Of a stretch of 64,000 bases of DNA, positions 25,604 to 34,589 are shown one piece after another (the first letter of the stretch is position 1; each line of letters begins with the position of its first letter). The translations under genes were made by a program, and so were the position numbers. The notes under the pieces are model-generated. The model saw nothing but the letters and a program-made list of their open reading frames with translations, ran no database searches and was not told the DNA's origin. This DNA is from Pseudorhodoferax sp047601025 (GTDB lineage Bacteria; Pseudomonadota; Gammaproteobacteria; Burkholderiales; Burkholderiaceae_C). Location: NCBI RefSeq assembly GCF_047601025.1, contig NZ_JASGJZ010000001.1, positions 1,364,001 through 1,428,000 of the forward strand. The letters are read 5' to 3'.

Positions 25604-26716
25604 ATGCAAGCTTCCCCTGCCTCCGCCCGGACGGACCTGCCGGCGCCCCTGGCGCCCGATGCTCCGCTGCCGCACCGCAAGGTCATCCGCTCCTGGCTGA
25701 TCCCGATCGCACAACGCACCACGCTGCGCGCCCTGGTACTGCTGGCGTTCGACATGGCGCTGTTCGCGGCCCTGGTGGTCGGCACCGTATGGTTCGACGG
25801 CCTGTGGGCCAGGCTGGCCTGCGCGCTGGCGGCCGGCTTCGTCATCGGCCGGCTGTTCGTGGTCGGCCACGACGCCTGCCACCAGAGCCTCACGCCGCAC
25901 CGGCGGCTGAACAAGTGGCTGGGCCGCATCGCCTTCCTGCCCTCGCTGACGGCCTACAGCCTGTGGGACATGGGGCACAACGTGGTGCACCACGGCTTCA
26001 CCAACCTGAAGGGCGTGGACTTCGTCTGGGCCCCGTCCACGCAGCAGGAATACGCGGCGATGTCGCCCGTCCGGCGGCTGATGGAGCGCATCTACCGCAG
26101 CGGCTGGGGCCCCGGCCTGTACTACATGGTCGAGATCTGGTGGAAGAAGATGATGTTCCCGAGCAAGTCGGCCATCGGCAACAGCCACCGCCCGATCTTC
26201 ACGAAGGACTGCCTGCTGGTCACCGGCTTCGCGCTGCTGTGGATCGGCGCGCTGGTGGCCGCGGCGCTGGCCACCGGGCAGGCGGTCTGGCTCGTGCTGC
26301 TGTTCGGCTTCGTGGTGCCCATGCTGTTCTGGTTCACCATGATGGGCTTCGTGATCTACGGCCACCACACGCACGTGAAGGTGCAGTGGCACGACGACAA
26401 GGCCGCCTGGCAGCGCGCCCAGCCCTTCGTCTCGACCACGGTGCACCTGACCTTCCCGCTGCAGATCGGCGCGCTGCTGCACCACATCATGGAGCACACG
26501 GCGCACCATGTGGACATGAGCATCCCGCTGTACAAGCTCAAGGAAGCGCAGGCGGTGCTGGAGCAGCTGCTGCCCGGGCGCATCATCGTGCAACGCTTCT
26601 CGTGGAAGTGGTATTTCGAGACGGCACGCGCCTGCAAGCTGTACGATTTCTCGCGCCAGTGCTGGACCGACTTCCAGGGCCGCGCGACCAGCGCGCTGCG
26701 CGCCACGCCCGCCTGA
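25604..26716 (+). CDS. Membrane fatty acid desaturase
   Basis: 370 residues with several transmembrane segments (about 48-63, 68-88, 205-230, 232-255). The three iron-binding histidine boxes are present: HDACH at 89-93, HNVVHH at 125-130, and EHTAHH at 297-302. This is the layout of the delta-9/delta-12 acyl-lipid desaturase superfamily; regiospecificity cannot be told. It would introduce double bases in membrane acyl chains, here a double bond, for example on cooling. ATG 25604 is preferred to an in-frame TTG at 25580. Confidence 0.9.
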   Translation: MQASPASARTDLPAPLAPDAPLPHRKVIRSWLIPIAQRTTLRALVLLAFDMALFAALVVGTVWFDGLWARLACALAAGFVIGRLFVVGHDACHQSLTPHRRLNKWLGRIAFLPSLTAYSLWDMGHNVVHHGFTNLKGVDFVWAPSTQQEYAAMSPVRRLMERIYRSGWGPGLYYMVEIWWKKMMFPSKSAIGNSHRPIFTKDCLLVTGFALLWIGALVAAALATGQAVWLVLLFGFVVPMLFWFTMMGFVIYGHHTHVKVQWHDDKAAWQRAQPFVSTTVHLTFPLQIGALLHHIMEHTAHHVDMSIPLYKLKEAQAVLEQLLPGRIIVQRFSWKWYFETARACKLYDFSRQCWTDFQGRATSALRATPA

Positions 26717-26788
26717 ACGCGCTGGCGGAACGCCCCGGGCGGGCGCGGGTCACACGGGCGGCCGACCACCCCATGCCAAGGACACCGC

Positions 26789-27697
26789 ATGCCCCCGCCC
26801 GACCACCGCGACCTGCATCCCCCCCGTCCTTCCGCCCGCGGCCCCTGGCTGCTGGCGCTCCTCGCGTTGCTGGCCGCGCTGGCCTGGTGGTTCTGGTGGC
26901 GCGAGTCCCAGGCTCCCGTGCCAGCAGCGCCGGAACCCGAGCCGGCTGCGGCCTCCAGCGCCACACCGCCGCCCGAAACCGCCGAGGCACCGGCGCCTGA
27001 ACCAACCGCCTCCGGGCCGCAGAACCCGGTCGATCCGCTGCAGCACCCCGACCCGGCGCTGCCCGCGCTGGCCGAGGCAGATACCCACGTGGCCGCCGCG
27101 CTGGCGGACCTGCTCGGCGAGGGCACGGTGCAATCGCTGTTGCTCACCGACGGCTTCGTGCGCCGAACGGTCGCCACGGTGGACAACCTGCCGCGCGCCA
27201 GCGCGCCGGCCCGGCTGTGGCCGGTGCAGCCGATGCCGCAGCGCTTCCTGGTGCAGGGCGAAGGCGAGAACGCCACGATCGCGCCGCCCAACGCCGGACG
27301 CTACGGCGCGCTGCTGTCGTTCGCCGAGGCCGTGCCGCTGGAACGCGCGGTGCAGCTCTACGCCCGGCTCTACCCGCTGTTCCAGCAGGCCTACGAGGAG
27401 CTGGGCTACCCCGGCCGCTATTTCAACGACCGGCTGGTCGCCGTGCTGGACCATCTGTTGCAGGCGCCCGAGCCGCCGGGGCCGCTGGCGGTACGGCTGC
27501 TGGAAGTGCGCGGCGAGATCGCCGACCCGCGGCCCTGGGTGCGCTACGAGTTCGCCGACCCGGAGCTGCAGTCGCTGTCGGCCGGCCAGAAGATCATGGT
27601 GCGCATGGGCCTGGCCAACGAACGGCGCGCCAAGACCCTGCTGGCCAAGCTGCGCCGGCTGGTCGCCACCGGCGTGGCGCCGCCCGCGCAGCGCTGA
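26789..27697 (+). CDS. DUF3014 domain protein, single-pass membrane anchored
   Basis: 302 residues. One transmembrane helix (about 19-37, LLALLALLAALAWWFWW) follows a short Pro-rich cytoplasmic start; then a Pro/Ala/Glu-rich linker (about 42-85); then a folded periplasmic domain (about 90-295) of DUF3014 type with FVRRTVATVDNLPR, NAGRYGALLSF and YARLYPLFQQAYEELGYPG. Function of the family is unknown. It is convergent with pgk, 9 bases between stops. Confidence 0.85.
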   Translation: MPPPDHRDLHPPRPSARGPWLLALLALLAALAWWFWWRESQAPVPAAPEPEPAAASSATPPPETAEAPAPEPTASGPQNPVDPLQHPDPALPALAEADTHVAAALADLLGEGTVQSLLLTDGFVRRTVATVDNLPRASAPARLWPVQPMPQRFLVQGEGENATIAPPNAGRYGALLSFAEAVPLERAVQLYARLYPLFQQAYEELGYPGRYFNDRLVAVLDHLLQAPEPPGPLAVRLLEVRGEIADPRPWVRYEFADPELQSLSAGQKIMVRMGLANERRAKTLLAKLRRLVATGVAPPAQR

Positions 27698-27706
27698 ACG
27701 GGCCGC

Positions 27707-28900
27707 TCAGCCCGCCGCGCGCTTGCCCAGGATCTCGAACGCCGGCAGGGTCTTGCCCTCCAGCACTTCGAGGAAGGCGCCACCGCCGGTAGAGATGTAG
27801 CCCACGTCCTTCTCGATGCCGTACTTGGCGATCGCGGCCAGCGTGTCGCCGCCGCCGGCGATGCTGAAGGCGCTGCTCTCGGCGATCGCGCGGGCGATGG
27901 CCTCGGTGCCCTTGGCGAAGGCGTCGAACTCGAACACGCCGACCGGGCCGTTCCAGACGATGGTGCCGGCCTGCTTCAGCTTGGCGGCCAGCAGCGCGGC
28001 CGTCTCGGGGCCGATGTCCAGGATCAGGTCGTCCTCGGCCACGTCGGCGGCGGCCTTGACGGTGGCCGGCGCATCGGCCGCGAAGGTCTTGGCCGTCACC
28101 ACGTCGACCGGGATCGGCACCTCGGCGCCGCGCGCCTTCATGGCCTCGATCACGGCCTTGGCCTCGCCGACCAGGTCGGGCTCGGCCAGGCTCTTGCCGA
28201 TCGGCAGCCCGGCGGCCAGCAGGAAGGTGTTGGCGATGCCGCCGCCGACGACCAGGCCGTCCACGTTCTTGGCCAGCGACTGCAGGATGGTCAGCTTGGT
28301 GCTGACCTTGGAGCCGGCGACGATGGCCACCAGCGGGCGCCTGGGACTCGCCAGCGCCTTGGTGATGGCGTCGATCTCGGCCGCCAGCAGCGGGCCGGCG
28401 CAGGCGACCGGCGCGAACTGCGCGATGCCGTAGGTCGTCGCCTCGGCCCGGTGGGCGGTGCCGAAGGCGTCGTTCACGTAGATGTCGCACAGCGCGGCCA
28501 GCTTCCTGGCCAGCGCCTCGTCGTTCTTCTTCTCGCCCTTGTTGACGCGGCAGTTTTCCAGCAGCACGACCTGGCCGGGCTGCAGCGGCACGCCGTCGAC
28601 CCAGTCCGCGACCAGCGGCACCTCGCGGCCCAGCAGCTCGCCCAGGCGCCGGGCCACCGGGGCCAGCGAATCCTCGGGCTTGAACTCGCCTTCCTTCGGA
28701 CGGCCCAGGTGCGAGGTCACCATCACGGCCGCGCCGGCGTCCAGCGCCATGCGGATGCAGGGCACGGAGGCGCGCACGCGCGTGTCCTCGGTGATGTTGC
28801 CGGCGTCGTCCTGCGGCACGTTCAGGTCGGCACGGATGAACACGCGCTGGCCGGCGGCCTTGCCCTGGGCGCACAGGTCGGAAAAGCGGAGAACGTTCAT
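27707..28900 (-). CDS. pgk: Phosphoglycerate kinase
   Basis: 397 residues. RVFIRADLNVPQD at the start, VMVTSHLGRPKEG (substrate arginine), VLLENCRVNKGEKKND, NDAFGTAHRAEAT, AIVAGSKVSTKL, the nucleotide-binding WNGPVGVFE and the C-terminal AGGGDTLAAIAKYG. Transfers phosphate from 1,3-bisphosphoglycerate to ADP. Two positions that in many homologues read LENVRF and GGAKVS read LENCRV and AGSKVS here, as in other betaproteobacteria to my knowledge. Fifty bases separate it from azlD upstream. Confidence 0.97.
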   Translation of the reverse strand: MNVLRFSDLCAQGKAAGQRVFIRADLNVPQDDAGNITEDTRVRASVPCIRMALDAGAAVMVTSHLGRPKEGEFKPEDSLAPVARRLGELLGREVPLVADWVDGVPLQPGQVVLLENCRVNKGEKKNDEALARKLAALCDIYVNDAFGTAHRAEATTYGIAQFAPVACAGPLLAAEIDAITKALASPRRPLVAIVAGSKVSTKLTILQSLAKNVDGLVVGGGIANTFLLAAGLPIGKSLAEPDLVGEAKAVIEAMKARGAEVPIPVDVVTAKTFAADAPATVKAAADVAEDDLILDIGPETAALLAAKLKQAGTIVWNGPVGVFEFDAFAKGTEAIARAIAESSAFSIAGGGDTLAAIAKYGIEKDVGYISTGGGAFLEVLEGKTLPAFEILGKRAAG

Positions 28901-28950
28901 GGTGATGGCGTTGGAAGGGTGGAAGAACAACCCGCCATTGTAGGAACGCC

Positions 28951-29292
28951 CTACCAGCCCAGCCCCAGGTGCAGCGGCAGGTACACCGCCATGCCGGCCA
29001 GCATGGTGCCCAGCACGCCGCCGCGCCGGAAGTACCAGGCCGCGCCGGCCGCGGCCGCGAACAGCCGCGCGTCCTGCCAGGTCGCGATGAGGTGGCCCTG
29101 GCTCATCACGATCTCGGGCGCGACCACGGCCGCCAGCGCCGCCACCGGCGCATAGTGCAGCGCGCGGAGCGCCCACTCCGGCAGGCCCCAGGGCCGGTCC
29201 AGGATGAAGAAGAAGCAGCGCGTGAGCACCGTCACGCCGGTCAGGCCGGCGATCACGGCCAGCGTGGTCCAGTCGGCCCAGGCCCCGCTCAT
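28951..29292 (-). CDS. azlD: AzlD-family branched-chain amino acid export subunit
   Basis: 113 residues, three to four hydrophobic segments, with the family pattern LTRCFFFILDRPWGLPEWALRALHYAPVAALAA split over about 24-57. AzlD pairs with AzlC to export branched-chain amino acids. The ATG overlaps the azlC stop as ATGA. Substrate is inferred from the family only. Confidence 0.88.
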   Translation of the reverse strand: MSGAWADWTTLAVIAGLTGVTVLTRCFFFILDRPWGLPEWALRALHYAPVAALAAVVAPEIVMSQGHLIATWQDARLFAAAAGAAWYFRRGGVLGTMLAGMAVYLPLHLGLGW

Positions 29293-30026
29293 CGCGCGTC
29301 CTCGTCGGGGTTCAGCTCGAGCTGGCGCTCCAGCCAGAAGCAGGCCAGCACGGCGACGCCGATGGCCACCACGATGTTCAGCTTCAGCGGCAGCGCGTAG
29401 GCGGCCACGGCCGTGGCCGAGGCGATCAGCGCGGCCAGCACGCGCAGCCGGGTCGTCGCCATGGAGCAGACGATGGCCAGCAGGCTCAGCACGCCGGCGA
29501 AGCCCAGCCCCCAGTGCGTGGGGATGGCGCTGGCCAGCGCGATGCCGAGTAGGCTCATGCCCATCCAGGCCAGCCAGGCCACGCAGTAGCCGCCGGTCAG
29601 GTAGGCTTCCTGCGCATCGCGCTCGGCCGGCGTGGTGCCGGGCCGGGGATGGCGGCGCGTGAACATCGCATAGCCCATGTCCGCCGTCAGGTAGCCGTGC
29701 AGCATGCGGCGCCAGCGCGGCAGATGTATCAGGTAGGGCCGCAGGTGCAGGCTGAACACCACGAAGCGCAGGTTCACGCAGAAGCCCGTGGCCAGGATCA
29801 CCCAGATCGGCGCGCCGGCCACCAACAGCGGCAGCGCCGCCAGCTGCGAGCTGCCGGCGTAGACCAGCAGCGTCATGGCCACCGCCTCGACCACCGACAG
29901 GCCGGACTTGAGCATGGCCACGCCGGTCATCAGCCCCCAGGCGCCGATGCCCAGGGCCACCGGCAGCATCTCGCGCCAGCCCTCCCGGAACGCCGGCCGG
30001 CGCCGGATCTCCGTGGACAGGAACAT
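29289..30026 (-). CDS. azlC: AzlC-family branched-chain amino acid permease
   Basis: 245 residues with about six hydrophobic segments. Marks: REMLPVALGIGAWGLMTGVAM, VYAGSSQLAALPLLVAGAP and CVNLRFVVFSLHLRPYL. The large subunit of the AzlCD exporter. The start ATG shares one base with the fmt stop (TGATG), and azlD follows with an ATGA overlap, so fmt-azlC-azlD are coupled. Confidence 0.9.
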   Translation of the reverse strand: MFLSTEIRRRPAFREGWREMLPVALGIGAWGLMTGVAMLKSGLSVVEAVAMTLLVYAGSSQLAALPLLVAGAPIWVILATGFCVNLRFVVFSLHLRPYLIHLPRWRRMLHGYLTADMGYAMFTRRHPRPGTTPAERDAQEAYLTGGYCVAWLAWMGMSLLGIALASAIPTHWGLGFAGVLSLLAIVCSMATTRLRVLAALIASATAVAAYALPLKLNIVVAIGVAVLACFWLERQLELNPDEDAR

Positions 30027-31042
30027 CAGGCCGCCGCGGCGTCGAAGACCTGGCCGGCCTGCACCGCGAAACCGGCCAGGAAGGCCGCGGCCGGCAGGCG
30101 CCGGCCGCCGGCGCGCTGCAGCTCGGTCAGGCGCAGCACGCCCTCGCCGGCCGCCACCGCGATGCCGGCCGCATCGGCCTGCAGCACGGTGCCAGGCGCG
30201 GCCTGGGCGGCACCGGGCAGGGCCTCGGCCGCCCAGCACTTGATGGTCTCGCCACCGAGCCGGGCGATGGCGCCCGGGAACGGATCGAACGCGCGCACGC
30301 GGCGCTGCAGCACGGCGGCCGGCAGCCGCCAGTCCAGCGGCGCCTCGGCCTTCTCGATCTTGTGCGCGTAGGTCACGCCTGCGTCGGGCTGCGGCTGCGG
30401 GCGCAGCGTGCCGGCCTCGGCCCGGCGCAGTGCCTCGACGATCAGGCGCCCGCCCAGCACGGCCAGGCGGTCGTGCAGCTGCGCCGTGCTGTCGCCGCCG
30501 ATGGCCAGCCGCTCGGCGAGCAGCATGGCGCCGGTGTCCAGGCCCTCGTCCATCTGCATGATGGTCACGCCGGTCTCGGCGTCGCCGGCCTCGACCGCGC
30601 GATGGATGGGCGCCGCGCCGCGCCAGCGCGGCAGCAGGCTGGCGTGGATGTTCAGGCAGCCGAAGCGCCGGGCGCCCGTGCCCGGCGCGGCGGCGTCCCC
30701 GTGCCCCGCGGCCGGCGGGCCCATGCTGTCCAGCACCCAGCGCGGCAGGATCAGGCCGTAGGCGGCCACGACCATGGCGTCGGCCTGCGCAGCCAGCAGC
30801 GCCTCGCGCACGGCCGCGGCGTCCTCCGGGTACCGGCCGTCCAGCCGCAGGCTGCGCGGCTGCGCCACCGGCCAGCCGTGCTGCTGCGCGAACTGCTTGA
30901 CCGGCGAGGCCTGCAGCTTCATGCCCCGGCCGGCCGGACGGTCCGGCTGGGTCAGCACCAGGGGGATCTGGAAGCCGGCGGCGTGCAGGGACTGCAGCGC
31001 CACCCGCGCGAACTCGGGCGTGCCCGCGAAGACGATGCGCAT
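30026..31042 (-). CDS. fmt: Methionyl-tRNA formyltransferase
   Basis: 338 residues. MRIVFAGTPEFARVAL, VLTQPDRPAGRGMKL, the catalytic GCLNIHASLLPRWRGAAPI, TIMQMDEGLDTGAMLL, and a C-terminal domain with VRAFDPFPGA and IKCW. Formylates Met-tRNAfMet. An insertion of about 20 Gly/Ala/Pro-rich residues sits just before GCLNIHASLL (30650-30720 region), explaining the extra length over the E. coli protein (315). It lies between a lipoprotein gene and azlC; def is two genes upstream in the same operon. Confidence 0.97.
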   Translation of the reverse strand: MRIVFAGTPEFARVALQSLHAAGFQIPLVLTQPDRPAGRGMKLQASPVKQFAQQHGWPVAQPRSLRLDGRYPEDAAAVREALLAAQADAMVVAAYGLILPRWVLDSMGPPAAGHGDAAAPGTGARRFGCLNIHASLLPRWRGAAPIHRAVEAGDAETGVTIMQMDEGLDTGAMLLAERLAIGGDSTAQLHDRLAVLGGRLIVEALRRAEAGTLRPQPQPDAGVTYAHKIEKAEAPLDWRLPAAVLQRRVRAFDPFPGAIARLGGETIKCWAAEALPGAAQAAPGTVLQADAAGIAVAAGEGVLRLTELQRAGGRRLPAAAFLAGFAVQAGQVFDAAAA

Positions 31043-31049
31043 GGAATGC

Positions 31050-31532
31050 TCAGTGGAGGACCCGCCGCATGGCGTGCCAGTCCATGCCCTGGTGGGCACG
31101 GCGCACGATGCCGGCGTGGTCCAGGTAGACCCAGTAGTAGAGGTCGGTGGCGCCGCTGCGCCAGCGGTAGGTCAGGATCGGGCCGTCCCAGCTGCTGACG
31201 CGCTCGCGGTCCGGCGCGGGGCCGAACTCGCGTTCGACGTCGGCGCGCGTCCAGGAACCGTCCGTGGCGATGCGGGCGAACTCCTGCTCCGTCAGCACCT
31301 GCCGCACGCGGACGACTTGGCCGGCCGCATCCAGATCGACCATCCAGGCCTGCTGGCCGGCCGGCTGCTGCGTGTACTGCAGCCGCTCGCCGCCCTGCAG
31401 GGAGACGCTGCGCGTGGGCTGGCCCCAGGCGGCGAATACCTGGGCGCGCGTCATGCCCGGCTGCACGACGGCGCAGCCGGCGAGCCAGACAGCGGCCAGC
31501 GCCATGGCAATCCGGCGCGGAAGGCAGCGCAT
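31050..31532 (-). CDS. SmpA/OmlA (BamE)-like lipoprotein
   Basis: 160 residues with a lipoprotein signal and lipobox LAGC (Cys20). The mature part begins VQPGMTRAQVFAAWGQPT, a pattern typical of the SmpA/OmlA fold (GMT..V...G.P), and repeats a similar unit at about 95-115 (TRADVEREFGPA). It is probably an outer-membrane lipoprotein, but too divergent to call BamE itself. It sits between def and fmt with 12 and 7 bases on either side, so it is part of the def-fmt operon. Confidence 0.8.
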   Translation of the reverse strand: MRCLPRRIAMALAAVWLAGCAVVQPGMTRAQVFAAWGQPTRSVSLQGGERLQYTQQPAGQQAWMVDLDAAGQVVRVRQVLTEQEFARIATDGSWTRADVEREFGPAPDRERVSSWDGPILTYRWRSGATDLYYWVYLDHAGIVRRAHQGMDWHAMRRVLH

Positions 31533-31544
31533 GGGCGATGGGGG

Positions 31545-32063
31545 CTAGGCGGACTCGCGCGCCAGCTCGCGCTGGGCCTTGAGCATCCGGGTCTTGATGC
31601 GGTTGCGCTTGAGCGGCGAGAGGTACTGGACGAACACCTTGCCGAGCAGGTGGTCCATCTCGTGCTGGATGCAGACGGCCAGCAGGCCGTCGGCCTCGAC
31701 GCTGCGCGAGCGGCCATGCTCGTCGAGCGCTTGCACGCGCACCTGGCTGGCGCGCTCCACGCCGTCGTAGACGCCGGGCACGGACAGGCAGCCTTCGTCG
31801 CCCAGGCTGCGCTCGGCGCTGGCCCAGGTGATCTCGGGGTTGACCAGCACCAGCGGCGTGTCGCGCTCCTCGGACACGTCGATCACGATCACGCGCTCGT
31901 GCACGTCGATCTGGGTGGCGGCCAGGCCGATGCCCTTGGCCGCGTACATGGTCTCCAGCATGTCGGCGACGAGCCGGCGGATGCGGTCGTCCACGACCGC
32001 CACCGGCTTGGCCACCTTGTGGAGCCGGGTGTCGGGATACTGGAGGATGGGAAGCAAGGCCAT
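31545..32063 (-). CDS. def: Peptide deformylase
   Basis: 172 residues. The three motifs are GIGLAATQ (44-51), EGCLSVPG with metal ligand Cys92, and QHEMDHL with His134, Glu135 and His138. Removes the formyl group from nascent proteins. ATG 32063 (MALLPILQYPDTRLHKVA) matches family starts. Paired with fmt in one operon; divergent from the LysM gene with 161 bases between them. Confidence 0.97.
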   Translation of the reverse strand: MALLPILQYPDTRLHKVAKPVAVVDDRIRRLVADMLETMYAAKGIGLAATQIDVHERVIVIDVSEERDTPLVLVNPEITWASAERSLGDEGCLSVPGVYDGVERASQVRVQALDEHGRSRSVEADGLLAVCIQHEMDHLLGKVFVQYLSPLKRNRIKTRMLKAQRELARESA

Positions 32064-32224
32064 GGACAGCGAGGAAGCGGCAAGAACGGCAGGTGTGGCT
32101 ATTTTCGCCACTTTCAACCGGGCGCTCGCAGGCCGGGCGCAATAATCGTTGTTCGGCCAGGGGCTACGACGCACAATTGCCGACGCTTTTTTGCGCATTT
32201 TCTGAACAGTCTTTGGTGCAACGC

Positions 32225-33424
32225 ATGACGCACAACCGCCTCGGCACGGCCACGCTGGCTGCCGCGGCCATGCTGGCGGCGCTGCCGGCACTGGCCCAGC
32301 CCACCCCCGCCGTCACGCCGGCCCAGCGCGACACCGCTGCCCAGGTGGCGCAGCGTGGCGTGGCGCTGTCCGAGCTGGCGCCGAACGCGCCGGACAGCTA
32401 CACCGTCAGGAGCGGCGACACGCTGTGGGGCATTGCCGGCCTGTTCCTGGCGCGCCCCTGGCGCTGGCCGGAGCTGTGGGGCATGAACCTGCAGCAGATC
32501 CGCGACCCGCACCTGATCTATCCCGGCCAGCAGCTGTTCCTGGACCGCAGCGGCGGCCGCGCCGTACTCGGCACGCGCGCGCCGGACGGCGGGCTGCAGA
32601 CGGTGCGCGTGTCGCCGCGCGTGCGCAGCACCTCGCTGGCCGACAGCGCGCTGCCCACGCTGCAGCCCGGGCTGATCGAGCCCTTCCTGACCGAATCGCT
32701 GATCGTGGCGGAGAACGCGCTGCAGCAGGCCCCGCGCATCGTGGCCACGCGCGAGCAGCGGGTGATGCTGTCGCCGGGCGACCGCGCCTACGCCCGCGGC
32801 TCGCCCGCGGCACCGCTGGCCGCCGCCGCGGGCGACGCGCCGCAGAACTTCCGCGTCGTGCGCGACGCGGTGCCGATCAAGGACCCGACGTCCGGCGAGG
32901 TGCTGGGCTACGAGGCCTACTACCTCGGCAAGGCCACGCTGGCGCAGCCCGAAGGCACGCGCGAGACGCGCGGCCGCGACGGCAAGCCCGCGGTGGAGAT
33001 CGTGCCGGCCGCGCTGAGCATCCTGTCGTCCAAGGAAGAGATCCGCATCGGCGACCGGCTGCTGCCCGAGCCGCCGCCGGAGCTGCGCAGCTACACGCCG
33101 CACGCGCCGGCGGCGCAGATCGAAGGCCGCGTCGCCTCGATCTACGGCATCGCCATCCCCAACACCAATGCCGCGCAGAACCAGGTCGTGGCCATCAACC
33201 GCGGCACGCGCGACGGCCTGGAGCGCGGCCACGTGCTGATGGTGCTGAGCGATGGCGGCACCATGGTCGACGGCACCGATCCGGCCAAGCCGGTCATGAA
33301 GCTGCCCGACGAGCCGAACGGGCTGCTGATGGTGTTCCGCACCTTCGAGCGCGTGTCCTACGGCCTGCTGCTGGACATCCGCACCGGCGTGAAGGTCGGC
33401 GACCGGCTCGTCACGCCGCGCTGA
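32225..33424 (+). CDS. LysM-domain exported protein
   Basis: 399 residues. A signal peptide (to about residue 25, ALPALAQ) is followed by a LysM domain at about 58-108 (YTVRSGDTLWGIAG, PWRWPELWGMNLQQIRDPHLIYPGQQL). The remaining 290 residues hold a domain that is usual in betaproteobacterial homologues but of unknown role, ending GVKVGDRLVTPR. Likely binds peptidoglycan in the periplasm. Its place between def and dprA is the common order in this group. Confidence 0.9.
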   Translation: MTHNRLGTATLAAAAMLAALPALAQPTPAVTPAQRDTAAQVAQRGVALSELAPNAPDSYTVRSGDTLWGIAGLFLARPWRWPELWGMNLQQIRDPHLIYPGQQLFLDRSGGRAVLGTRAPDGGLQTVRVSPRVRSTSLADSALPTLQPGLIEPFLTESLIVAENALQQAPRIVATREQRVMLSPGDRAYARGSPAAPLAAAAGDAPQNFRVVRDAVPIKDPTSGEVLGYEAYYLGKATLAQPEGTRETRGRDGKPAVEIVPAALSILSSKEEIRIGDRLLPEPPPELRSYTPHAPAAQIEGRVASIYGIAIPNTNAAQNQVVAINRGTRDGLERGHVLMVLSDGGTMVDGTDPAKPVMKLPDEPNGLLMVFRTFERVSYGLLLDIRTGVKVGDRLVTPR

Positions 33425-33449
33425 GAAGCCGGCGGGAACGGCGCCGCCG

Positions 33450-34589
33450 ATGGAACGCAGCGAACTCGACGCCTGGCTGCGGCTGCTGGGCACGCCCGGC
33501 GTCGGCAACGCCACGGCGCGCCGCCTGCTGCGCGCCTTCGGCACCCCCGAGGCGGTGTTCGCCCGCGACGAGGCCGTGCTGGCCCAGGCGGTGCCGGCCG
33601 GCGTGGCGCAGGCCCTGCGGCAGCCGCCGCCGGGCCACGCCGCGCTGCTGGAGGCCACGCTCGCCTGGCTGCAGGAGGCGCCGCAGCAGCGCCGCCTGCT
33701 GGCGCCCGGCCAGCCCGACTATCCCGCGGCGCTGCTGCGCATGGAGGATCCGCCGCTGCTGCTGCACGCGATGGGCGACTTCGCGCGCTGGCCGGCCTTC
33801 GTCGCCCGGCCCGAGGCGCCGCCGGGCCTGGCCATCGTCGGCAGCCGCCAGCCGACACCGCAGGGCCTGGCCCATGCGCGCCAGTTCGGCCAGGGCTGCG
33901 CCGCGGCCGGCTGGACCGTGGTGTCCGGGCTGGCGCTGGGCGTGGACGGCGCCGCCCACGAGGGCGCGCTGGCCGGCATGCCCGCCGACAGCCCGCAGCC
34001 GGCCACGATCGCGGTCGTCGGCACCGGGCTGGACCGGGTCTATCCCAAGGCGCACCGGGCCCTGGCGCACGCGATCGCGGCGCACGGCATGCTGCTGTCC
34101 GAATACCCGCTCGGCACGCCGCCGCTGGCCGAGAACTTCCCGCGCCGCAACCGGCTGATCGCCGGGCTGTCGCGCGGCACGCTGGTGGTGGAGGCAGCGC
34201 TGCGCTCGGGCTCGCTGATCACGGCCCGGCTCGCGGCCGAGCAGGGCAAGGAGGTGTTCGCCGTGCCCGGCTCGATCCACGCGCCGCAGTCGCAGGGCTG
34301 CCACGCGCTGATCCAGCAGGGCGCCAAGCTGGTGACCTGCCTGGAGGATGTGTTCGAGGAGTTCGGCGCACCGCCCGCCCCGCGCCCCGTGCCGGCCGAA
34401 GAGGCGCCGGCCGCGGCGGAGGACGCGGTGCTGGCCCAGCTGGGCTTCGACCCGATCGGCCTGGATGCGCTGGTCGCCCGCACCGGCCTGCCGGCGCCGC
34501 GGCTGCAGGCGCGCCTGCTGGAGCTGGAGCTGCAGGGCCAGGTCGCCCGCCTGCCGGGCGCGCTGTTCCAGCGCCTCGTGACCGGCTAG
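33450..34589 (+). CDS. dprA: DNA-processing protein DprA
   Basis: 379 residues. An N-terminal helical region (1-60) precedes a Rossmann-like domain with LAIVGSRQPTPQG, VVSGLALGVDGAAHEGAL, VVGTGLDRVYPK, SEYPLGTPPL and FPRRNRLIAGLSRGTLVVEA, and a C-terminal winged-helix (about 315-375). It loads RecA on incoming single strands in transformation. Its stop overlaps the DUF1631 stop on the other strand (CTAG). Confidence 0.96.
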   Translation: MERSELDAWLRLLGTPGVGNATARRLLRAFGTPEAVFARDEAVLAQAVPAGVAQALRQPPPGHAALLEATLAWLQEAPQQRRLLAPGQPDYPAALLRMEDPPLLLHAMGDFARWPAFVARPEAPPGLAIVGSRQPTPQGLAHARQFGQGCAAAGWTVVSGLALGVDGAAHEGALAGMPADSPQPATIAVVGTGLDRVYPKAHRALAHAIAAHGMLLSEYPLGTPPLAENFPRRNRLIAGLSRGTLVVEAALRSGSLITARLAAEQGKEVFAVPGSIHAPQSQGCHALIQQGAKLVTCLEDVFEEFGAPPAPRPVPAEEAPAAAEDAVLAQLGFDPIGLDALVARTGLPAPRLQARLLELELQGQVARLPGALFQRLVTG